Source: an uncultured Erysipelotrichaceae bacterium
Lineage (GTDB): Bacteria > Bacillota_I > Bacilli_A > Erysipelotrichales > Erysipelotrichaceae
NCBI GenBank assembly: GCA_937874965.1
Contig: CALNCD010000083.1
Coordinates: 1-10,896, forward strand
Reading direction: 5' to 3'
Length of the DNA: 10,896 nucleotides
Part shown: piece after piece, positions 1-5,365 of the stretch
How the letters are laid out: every line of letters begins with the position of its first letter
How positions within the stretch are numbered: position 1 is the first letter of the stretch
The notes under the pieces: generated by a model
Told to the model about the DNA's origin: nothing
The model's input: only the letters and a program-made list of their open reading frames with translations
Databases searched by the model: none
Made by a program: the position numbers and the translations under genes

Positions 1-402
1 AGATCGGCCAGAATCAATTCCAATTCAATGATCTCAATATCACTGATCGGATCAATCCGCCCTTCAACATGTTCAATGTCCTGGTTTTCAAAACAACGAA
101 CAACGTGGCAGATGGCATCCACTTCGCGGATATTGGACAAGAACTGATTGCCAAGCCCTTCTCCTTTGGAAGCCCCTTTTACGAGACCCGCAATATCTGT
201 AAACTCAAAAGTAGTATAGATTTTCTTCTTCGGGTTAAACAAAGCGACCAGGTCATCGACCCGTTTATCCTTGACTTCCACGATTCGGTTTGATGGTTGC
301 AAACGGGTAGTTTGCAGCCTCCACCTGAGAATGGGTAATCGCATTGAACAAGGTGGATTTGCCGACATTCGGCAAGCCCACAATTCCAGCTGTTAATGGC
401 AT
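1..402 (-). pseudogene. ychF: YchF ribosome-binding NTPase, N-terminal part, frameshifted and cut by the window edge
   Basis: YchF is a cytoplasmic Obg-family P-loop NTPase that prefers ATP and binds ribosomes; full proteins are about 365 residues. Starting at the ATG at 402, codons 9-17 give GLPNVGKST, the P-loop, then NYPFATIKPN. That frame then stops at TAA 267-265 after 45 residues. Homology resumes one frame over at about 281 with VEVKDKRVDD, then FNPKKK, the TDIAGLVKGAS switch II region and GEGLGNQFL, and stays open to base 1. Family members read PNVGxVEV at the junction, so about 8 bases appear to be missing from the switch I region. An AGGAG site lies just before the ATG, 8 bases after the DUF951 gene stop. 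Identity is secure. Whether the lesion is real or an assembly error cannot be decided here; since the gene is nearly universal, an error is a serious possibility. Confidence 0.88.
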
Positions 403-410
403 ACTATCTC

Positions 411-620
411 CTATTCCTTGACGTCAGTATGACCGACGACTTTTTTCAATCCTTTTTCAAACTTCATCCGTTCGAGCATAATACTCCGGCCGCATCCATT
501 GCATTTGATCTTGATATCTGCTCCCATCCGGATAATGGTAAACGTATCAGACAGATAGCATGGATGCTTCTTCTTCATTTCAACAATATCACCCAGTTCA
601 TAATCTTTTGTGATTCCCAT
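411..620 (-). CDS. DUF951 family small protein with a CxxC motif
   Basis: This 69-residue protein matches the DUF951 family of short Bacillota proteins, whose function is unknown. The recognisable core is GADIKIKCNGCGRSIML at residues 33-49, with C40 and C43 forming a CNGC knuckle. H19 and C21 in KKHPC could supply further metal ligands; zinc binding is inference. It is rich in Lys and Arg, has no membrane segment or signal peptide, and the tail FEKGLKKVV is typical of the family. Its ATG (620-618) overlaps the folD TAA by one base (TAATG), suggesting translational coupling, with a purine-rich AAAGGA site inside the folD end. It is followed 8 bases later by ychF. A DUF951 gene beside ychF is a familiar arrangement in Bacillus-like genomes, which hints at a ribosome-linked role without proving one. 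Confidence 0.88.
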   Translation of the reverse strand: MGITKDYELGDIVEMKKKHPCYLSDTFTIIRMGADIKIKCNGCGRSIMLERMKFEKGLKKVVGHTDVKE

Positions 621-1471
621 TAGTCAATCCTTTCATGAAGCCGATAGGCATACAGTGTATTCTCCAGCAAGCTGACAATCGTCATTGGCCCGACACCGCC
701 CGGTACCGGTGTGTACGCGGCTGCCTTCGGATAGCAAGCAGGGTCAATATCCCCCACGATGCCCTCCAAGGTCCGATGAATACCCACATCAATCAAGACA
801 GCTCCTGGACGAACCCAGGTTTCTTTGACGAAATACGGCTGACCCACTGCGGCAACGATCAGATCGCTTTGCAGTGCTAATTCCCCGATATCCGCCGTTT
901 TTGAATGCGCAACGGTTACCGTCATATTCCTGTCCAGCAAAAGCTGGGCGATCGGACGTCCCACCAAGTTGCTGCGGCCGATAACCAAAGCCCTTTTTCC
1001 GCTGTACTGAAACTGATAATGGTCAAGCAATGCGATGATCCCCTTCGGTGTACAAGGAACCATGGTTTTCTTCTTAAGATGCAACCGACCCACATTCACT
1101 GCTGTGAATCCATCCACATCCTTATCCGGAAGAACACGGGAAGTCAGCCTCTCACTGTCAAGATGATCAGGCAAAGGCAGCTGAATGAGAATACCATCGA
1201 TGGTCGGATCAAGGTTCAGCTGATCAATAACAGCTTCAACATCTTCCTGAAGGCAATTCTCATCCAAGTGAATCGTCTGTGACTTGAATCCGGCATTTAT
1301 GCAGGCCTTTTCCTTGTTCGCGACATAAGTCCGTGATGCGCCGTCATTGCCGACCAGGATGACCGCCAATCCCGGAACACGATACCCTTGCTGCTGATAA
1401 CCGCTGACCTCCAGCATTATCTGCTGTTTCTTGATTTTACTCAATGCCTTGCCATCATAGCACAAACTCAT
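620..1471 (-). CDS. folD: Bifunctional methylenetetrahydrofolate dehydrogenase / methenyltetrahydrofolate cyclohydrolase
   Basis: FolD interconverts 5,10-methylene-, 5,10-methenyl- and 10-formyl-tetrahydrofolate in the cytoplasm, using NADP, and feeds purine and formyl-Met-tRNA synthesis. The 283-residue length is normal. The active-site set is complete: Y49 and K55 in the YVANKEK motif, Q97 in LIQLPLP and D120 in PDKDVDGF. The Rossmann dinucleotide loop GRSNLVGRP is at 165-173, and the family signature PVPGGVGPMT at 255-264. The ATG at 1471 is preceded by a very good site, TAAAAGGAGG (1490-1481), 9 bases away. That site lies inside the end of dtd, where AGG AGG also encodes the last two Arg residues. 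The 6-base gap to dtd and the one-base overlap with the DUF951 gene indicate one transcript. Confidence 0.97.
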   Translation of the reverse strand: MSLCYDGKALSKIKKQQIMLEVSGYQQQGYRVPGLAVILVGNDGASRTYVANKEKACINAGFKSQTIHLDENCLQEDVEAVIDQLNLDPTIDGILIQLPLPDHLDSERLTSRVLPDKDVDGFTAVNVGRLHLKKKTMVPCTPKGIIALLDHYQFQYSGKRALVIGRSNLVGRPIAQLLLDRNMTVTVAHSKTADIGELALQSDLIVAAVGQPYFVKETWVRPGAVLIDVGIHRTLEGIVGDIDPACYPKAAAYTPVPGGVGPMTIVSLLENTLYAYRLHERID

Positions 1472-1477
1472 AGGATT

Positions 1478-1924
1478 TTACCTCCTTTTACTTTCTATAA
1501 CGAGAGTCACTGGCCCGTCATTAACCAATGACACTTCCATATGTGCGCCGAACACGCCGGTTTTCACCGGGAATCCCGCTGATCTCAACGTCGAATTAAA
1601 CAGATCAAACAATGCACTGGCTTCCTCAGGCCGGCGTGCCTGAGTAAAGCTAGGCCGATTGCCTTTGCGAACCTCACCTGCCAATGTAAATTGGGAAATC
1701 GAAAGAATTTCTCCCGCCACGTCACTCAACGAACAGTTCATTTTTTCATCGTCATCTTCAAAGATCCGTAATTTCGCAATCTTTTCAGCAACTTTCAGAA
1801 TATCCTGAGTTTCATCCTCTGCCATGACACATACCAAAAGCAGATAACCCTGCTTGATTTCAGCAACCAGCTGACCATCCACCGATACGCCGGCACTCGA
1901 TACGCGTTGTAGAACAATTTTCAT
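1478..1924 (-). CDS. dtd: D-aminoacyl-tRNA deacylase
   Basis: DTD hydrolyses the ester bond of D-aminoacyl-tRNAs (and Gly-tRNA-Ala), preventing D-amino acids from entering protein synthesis. The 148-residue length is standard. The two signature motifs that build the active site across the dimer are present: SQFTL at residues 77-81, and NDGPVT at 135-140, the form of the NxGPxT motif that carries the chirality-checking Gly-Pro. Flanking family segments MKIVLQRV, GNRPSF and FGAHMEVSL also fit. The ATG at 1924 follows AGGTGA at a short spacing. It is the first gene of the dtd-folD-DUF951-ychF operon and diverges from rarA, with only 63 bases between the two start codons. The usual Bacillota neighbour relA is not seen. 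Confidence 0.97.
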   Translation of the reverse strand: MKIVLQRVSSAGVSVDGQLVAEIKQGYLLLVCVMAEDETQDILKVAEKIAKLRIFEDDDEKMNCSLSDVAGEILSISQFTLAGEVRKGNRPSFTQARRPEEASALFDLFNSTLRSAGFPVKTGVFGAHMEVSLVNDGPVTLVIESKRR

Positions 1925-1940
1925 AGAATCACCTCACTCT

Positions 1941-1969
1941 ATTCTACTATTTTTTTACTCGTGTTAAAA
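1941..1969 (-). promoter_or_regulatory. Candidate promoter of the dtd-folD-DUF951-ychF operon
   Basis: Reading the minus strand, TAGAAT (1946-1941) is a five-of-six match to the -10 hexamer. No -35 is clean. TTAACA (1967-1962) is a good match but gives only a 15-base spacer; TTTTAA (1969-1964) gives 17 bases but matches poorly. The start point expected about 7 bases after the -10 box is near 1934, leaving a leader of about 10 bases that begins with the AGGTGA site. The same arrangement on the other strand at rarA supports the call. Confidence 0.45.
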
Positions 1970-1970
1970 T
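1962..1970 (+). promoter_or_regulatory. Candidate extended -10 promoter of rarA
   Basis: TGTTAAAAT fits the extended -10 pattern TGnTAtAAT, with hexamer TAAAAT at 1965-1970. The matching -35 position (1942-1947, TTCTAC) is poor, as is usual for extended -10 promoters, and it overlaps the -10 box of the opposing dtd promoter. The predicted start near 1977 would leave a leader of about 11 bases starting at AGGTGA. Confidence 0.45.
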
Positions 1971-1987
1971 AGAGACAGGTGATTTTT

Positions 1988-3268
1988 ATGAAACAACCCC
2001 TTGCATTCCGGGTCCGTCCCACGACAATTGAAGATATTATCGGACAAGAACACCTCGTTTCACCAGGCGGTGTTCTTTATGCCATGGCTCAAGCAAAGGA
2101 AATGTACTCCATGATCTTCTTCGGCCCTCCTGGAACCGGAAAAACCACAACGGCCATGATTCTGGCCAAGCAGCTGAACCGGCCTTACTGTCTCTTCAAT
2201 GCTGTCACCGGAACCAAGAAAGACCTTGATATCATCTATGCTGAGGCAAAACTATCGGTCGGCCTTGTTTTGATCATGGATGAAGTGCACCGTTTAAACA
2301 AAGATAAACAGGATACATTGCTTCCCTACATGGAAGAAGGCTTAATTACCCTCATTGGCGCAACGACCAGCAATCCATATTTCTCCATCAACCCGGCTAT
2401 CCGTTCGCGCTGCCATCTTATCGAATTCAAATCCCTTACAGAAGATAACCTCATGACCATCATGCGTCGGGCAATCGATCTGCCTGAAGGACTTGATCAT
2501 ACCTTGGTTATTTCAGATGATCTGCTAGAAGCAATTGCTTCAACCAGCAACGGTGATGCCCGCTACGCATTGAATGTCTTGGAGATGCTTGCCTTGATTC
2601 ATCCCCGTGAACAGATTACCAAAACAATGTTGGAAGATCTTTCATTGAGAATCAACATCGGTATGGACAAAGATGATGACAATTATTACGACCTGCTGAG
2701 TGCTTTTCAGAAATCAATCCGAGGCAGCGATGTCAATGCATCCCTGTATTATCTGGCAAAACTGCTGGAAGTCGGTGACCTGATCTCCTTGGAAAGACGA
2801 TTGCTGGTCACGGCCTACGAGGATATCGGTTTAGCCAACCCAAGCCTGGTTTCCCGTGTGCTTCCAGCTATTGAAACCGCTAAACGGGTAGGACTTCCAG
2901 AAGCCCGGATTCCCTTGAGCACCATCATCATTGAATTGGCCTTGTCCCCTAAATCCAAAAGTGCGACATATGCAATCGACGCAGCCTTGGATTCTGTTCG
3001 CACAACAAGTGCTGAAATCCCACGCTACTTGCGTTTGAAGGCAGTCGGCGCCGACCAGGAAGAGATGTATGATTATGAACGCCGAGATCTCTGGCATCTC
3101 ATCCAATATCTCCCTGATAAGGTTAGAAACGCAACCTTCTACCATCCTCAGAATCTGAACTCCAATGAGAAAACCCTGAGCCAAAACCTGGAAGTCCTGC
3201 AGAAATACAAACGTACTGCTAACCTGAAAGCATTGAAAGCCAAGAAGAAACCCGCTCCTGAAAAGTAG
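1988..3268 (+). CDS. rarA: Replication-associated recombination protein A (RarA/MgsA), AAA+ ATPase
   Basis: RarA is a clamp-loader-like AAA+ ATPase that acts with SSB at stalled or gapped replication forks. Residue numbers run from the ATG at 1988 (426 residues, family-typical). Walker A is GPPGTGKT (46-53), Walker B LIMDEVH (95-101), sensor 1 GATTSNP (124-130), and the arginine finger region IRSRC follows at 139-142. The tetramerisation half shows the family blocks SIRGSDVNASLYYLA, YEDIGLANP, LSPKSKSA and a late YLPDKVRNATFYHP. The N-terminus PLAFRVRPTTIEDIIGQ fits MgsA/RarA rather than RuvB or DnaX. I chose ATG 1988 because AGGTGA (1977-1982) sits 5 bases ahead of it; an in-frame GTG at 1979 lies inside that site. 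The gene stands alone, diverging from dtd and converging on the kinase gene. Its last codons form one arm of the terminator. Confidence 0.96.
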   Translation: MKQPLAFRVRPTTIEDIIGQEHLVSPGGVLYAMAQAKEMYSMIFFGPPGTGKTTTAMILAKQLNRPYCLFNAVTGTKKDLDIIYAEAKLSVGLVLIMDEVHRLNKDKQDTLLPYMEEGLITLIGATTSNPYFSINPAIRSRCHLIEFKSLTEDNLMTIMRRAIDLPEGLDHTLVISDDLLEAIASTSNGDARYALNVLEMLALIHPREQITKTMLEDLSLRINIGMDKDDDNYYDLLSAFQKSIRGSDVNASLYYLAKLLEVGDLISLERRLLVTAYEDIGLANPSLVSRVLPAIETAKRVGLPEARIPLSTIIIELALSPKSKSATYAIDAALDSVRTTSAEIPRYLRLKAVGADQEEMYDYERRDLWHLIQYLPDKVRNATFYHPQNLNSNEKTLSQNLEVLQKYKRTANLKALKAKKKPAPEK

Positions 3269-3278
3269 AGCGGGTTTT
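3248..3278. terminator. Bidirectional terminator shared by rarA and the two-component genes
   Basis: AAACCCGCTC (3248-3257) pairs perfectly over 10 bases with GAGCGGGTTT (3268-3277) around a 10-base loop. The plus strand continues into a short T run (TTTT), and the minus strand reads TTTCTTCTT after the stem, so it can serve both convergent units. The rarA stop TAG (3266-3268) lies at the loop/stem border and the kinase stop TAA (3279-3277) overlaps the outer end of the stem. Confidence 0.85.
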
Positions 3279-4620
3279 ACAGTATTACCTTGTGAACCTG
3301 TAGGGTAAAGACGCTGCCGCAAGGTGCATTATCCTCGACCCGGATATGTCCGCTGATCCGCTCAATTCGTTCCAATGCAATCGACAGCCCCATTCCTGTT
3401 CCCGGAACACTCCTCGTCCGCGAAGGATCCACCCGATAAAAACGGTCAAAGATCTTTCCCTTCTGATCATCCGGAATGCCGATTCCTTGATCACGGATAT
3501 GAATGAATACATACCGATCATCCATCGTTGCACTGATTTCGACAGACTCTTGAGCTGAACTGTACTTGCACGCATTATCAAGAAGAATTTCCAGAACTTC
3601 GCCGAGATCATTTTCATTTCCCCAGACCAAGATCTTTGACATATCTTGGACAATAGACTGATTAGGATAGATTGCCCTCATGCGATGGGTAATCGGCCCA
3701 AGCAAGGCCAGAAGATCGACCTGGTCAATCGTTTCCAAGGCCTGTGCTGTACTCTCCCATTCCAATAACTGTGCGCTTAGGCGCCGCATGTGACGGACAT
3801 CGCGGTTCATGTAATCCAAGGATTTCTGGATGATCTCCGGATGATCATGTCCACGCCGCTCAATCAGCTGCAGGTGTCCGCTTATCGCTGCAAGAGGGGT
3901 CTTCAATTCGTGGGCAGCATCACTGATAAATTGATGTTCACGCTTTACCCCCTGACGGACCTGATCAAGCAGCCGTTCATAGGCCATGACCAGCTGATTC
4001 ACTTCAAGCAAAGAAACATTGGCCCGTTGCAACCGGATCTGCTCACTATCTTGTTCCTGAACCAGCGCTGCCAGTTCCACGATCGGCTGGGTAACCTTAC
4101 GAGAAACCCGGTATATGATCAATACCCCCAGCAAGAAAACCAGGGTTCCAACAGTTATGATTGCCTTTACAATGAACTCTACGCTTTCCAGCAAGGCATG
4201 CAGACTGTAATTAAGTACAATCCGGGTATCATTGACACTGAATGACGACTGCAGATAGAACTCATCCAAGCCGGCATGGGCAAATCCCGGGATAATGGTC
4301 GCTGTAATCGCCTGATCCGGTACATTGTCCGTATTGGTCAACTGTTCATGGACCGATGATGAATCAATGCTGACTAAGATCGCATTGGTTTCCTTTAGAA
4401 TCAGCGCCTGAACTGCTTCTGGAAGAGAACCGTTTGCATCGGTTATCTGCGTTTCCATCTTCCGAACGGTTTTTGAAGCATTCAGGATATAATCCACGCA
4501 AACCGAAGTAACCATCGCCACTGAAAAGACGAAAAAAATCATCAGAAAAACCAACGCGTACATGAGGGTATTTCGTCCAACCATCGAGGTCGGCAGATAC
4601 GCTTTAATCCGTTTCTTCAT
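3277..4620 (-). CDS. Two-component sensor histidine kinase with a small extracytoplasmic domain
   Basis: This is a membrane kinase that autophosphorylates on His and passes the phosphate to the regulator encoded just upstream. From the ATG at 4620 (447 residues) the order is: basic N-terminus, membrane helix about 17-40, extracytoplasmic region of about 100 residues, membrane helix about 148-171, HAMP linker to about 225, HisKA with HELKTPL (phospho-acceptor H237), then HATPase_c. The ATPase domain has the N box with N349 (LLDNACK), G1 DQGIGIP (377-383), F box FDRFYR (391-396) and G2 GTGMGL (407-412), all intact. The sensor region matches no domain I know, so the signal is unknown. A TTG at 4653 would add 11 residues, but the ATG gives a normal MKKR start and a 17-base overlap with the regulator gene. 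Neither start has a strong ribosome site, which suggests translational coupling. Confidence 0.93.
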   Translation of the reverse strand: MKKRIKAYLPTSMVGRNTLMYALVFLMIFFVFSVAMVTSVCVDYILNASKTVRKMETQITDANGSLPEAVQALILKETNAILVSIDSSSVHEQLTNTDNVPDQAITATIIPGFAHAGLDEFYLQSSFSVNDTRIVLNYSLHALLESVEFIVKAIITVGTLVFLLGVLIIYRVSRKVTQPIVELAALVQEQDSEQIRLQRANVSLLEVNQLVMAYERLLDQVRQGVKREHQFISDAAHELKTPLAAISGHLQLIERRGHDHPEIIQKSLDYMNRDVRHMRRLSAQLLEWESTAQALETIDQVDLLALLGPITHRMRAIYPNQSIVQDMSKILVWGNENDLGEVLEILLDNACKYSSAQESVEISATMDDRYVFIHIRDQGIGIPDDQKGKIFDRFYRVDPSRTRSVPGTGMGLSIALERIERISGHIRVEDNAPCGSVFTLQVHKVIL

Positions 4621-5290
4621 CGAACCGATACCCGACACCGCGAATCGTTTCAATCAATGCATTGGGCTGGACTGCATTTAATTTACGCCGCAGATAGCTG
4701 ATATAGACATCCACAACATTTGTTTCACCCGTATATTCAAATCCCCAGACTTTATCCAGCAGTTCATCCCGGCTTACGCCCACACCCGCATGATCCACCA
4801 GATAAAGCAAAAGCTTGAACTCTGTCAAGGAAAGATCAATCCGCTGGTTCATATAGTGAACACTGTACTCAAACCGGTTGATCTGCAGCCCGCCGATGGA
4901 AATCTGATCCCGTTGTGCAGTTTTCGTCGTCTGCCGGCGCATCAGCGCCCGGATCCGCGCCAGGAGCTCCGCAATCTCAAATGGTTTAGAAACATAATCA
5001 TCTGCACCGTTATCCAGTGCCGACACGCGATCAGAAAGAAAATCCCGAGCCGTCAGCAAAATAATCGGCACAGAACTGATACGGCGAATTTGCCGACAAA
5101 GATCAAAACCGCTAAGTCCAGGCAACATCCAGTCCAGCAACACCAGATCAAACCCATCCGGTTCATTGAGAAACGCCTGATACCCATCATCACCACGCTG
5201 ATACCAATTCACCCCGTAATTTTCAAACTGAAGTTCATTGATGACAAAATCTGCAACACTCTCATCATCTTCAACATACAGAATTCGCAT
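4604..5290 (-). CDS. OmpR-family response regulator
   Basis: This is a 228-residue cytoplasmic DNA-binding regulator. The receiver domain has the acidic pocket E7-D8-D9, phospho-acceptor D53 in LLDWMLPG, T80 and K102 (SKPF), so it should be fully phosphorylatable. The C-terminal winged helix runs from about residue 130, with TEFKLLLYL, the recognition region NVVDVYISYLRRKL and the terminal wing IRGVGYRF. It resembles the ArlR/YkoG type, but sequence alone does not fix an orthologue, so no symbol is given. The ATG at 5290 follows GGAGG at a short spacing. The gene precedes and overlaps the kinase gene, the usual order. A 75-base gap separates it from murJ upstream on the same strand; with no clear terminator in that gap, readthrough from murJ is possible. 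Confidence 0.95.
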   Translation of the reverse strand: MRILYVEDDESVADFVINELQFENYGVNWYQRGDDGYQAFLNEPDGFDLVLLDWMLPGLSGFDLCRQIRRISSVPIILLTARDFLSDRVSALDNGADDYVSKPFEIAELLARIRALMRRQTTKTAQRDQISIGGLQINRFEYSVHYMNQRIDLSLTEFKLLLYLVDHAGVGVSRDELLDKVWGFEYTGETNVVDVYISYLRRKLNAVQPNALIETIRGVGYRFDEETD

Positions 5291-5330
5291 ATACCCTCCA
5301 TTTAAGCGTCCTCAAGACGACCACACAATT

Positions 5331-5359
5331 ATTATACCCGGAACCAGGATTATCTTCAC
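5331..5359 (-). promoter_or_regulatory. Candidate promoter of the two-component operon
   Basis: TATAAT (5336-5331, minus strand) is a perfect -10 hexamer in the only gap upstream of the regulator gene. The hexamer 17 bases upstream, GTGAAG (5359-5354), is a weak -35, as expected if an activator helps. The predicted start is near 5324, giving a leader of about 34 bases. A direct repeat of CRTGAA with a 10-base period overlaps the -35 region. Confidence 0.5.
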
Positions 5360-5365
5360 GCCGAT

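Larger units (their letters stand above)
1919..1993. repeat. Mirror-image start modules of dtd and rarA
   Basis: The minus-strand stretch 1946-1919 and the plus-strand stretch 1965-1993 are near copies: TA(G/A)AATAGAG, two differing bases, AGGTGATT, then C or TT, then TATGAAA. By hand this is 24 identities over 28 aligned positions with one single-base gap. Each copy holds -10 box, ribosome site, start codon and second codon. The arms are separated by 18 bases (1947-1964). Confidence 0.7.

Noticed and set aside
905..1282. Plus-strand open frame opposite folD
   Set aside because: It covers the catalytic and NADP-loop codons of folD in antisense and has no family match.
1979..1987. GTG at 1979 as the rarA start
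   Set aside because: The GTG lies inside the AGGTGA ribosome site that correctly serves ATG 1988, and the added residues (start, Ile, Phe) are not a family feature.
2831..3322. Minus-strand open frame of 163 codons opposite the end of rarA
   Set aside because: It is antisense to conserved rarA C-terminal sequence and runs across the shared terminator into the kinase gene; no domain seen.
3790..4245. Plus-strand open frame of 151 codons opposite the kinase gene
   Set aside because: It lies wholly antisense to well-conserved HisKA, HAMP and sensor coding sequence and its translation shows no recognisable family; it is a shadow.
4621..4653. TTG at 4653 as the kinase start
   Set aside because: It would deepen the overlap with the regulator gene to 50 bases and add residues without homology; ATG 4620 gives a normal MKKR membrane-protein start.
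4790..5305. Plus-strand open frame of 171 codons opposite the response regulator gene
   Set aside because: It is antisense to a clear OmpR-family gene, with composition that mirrors that gene and no recognisable domain.
5338..5349. Possible terminator after murJ (CCTGGTTCCGGG on the minus strand)
   Set aside because: The stem is at best 4 pairs with a G-T pair and no T tract follows, so termination between murJ and the regulator is not supported.
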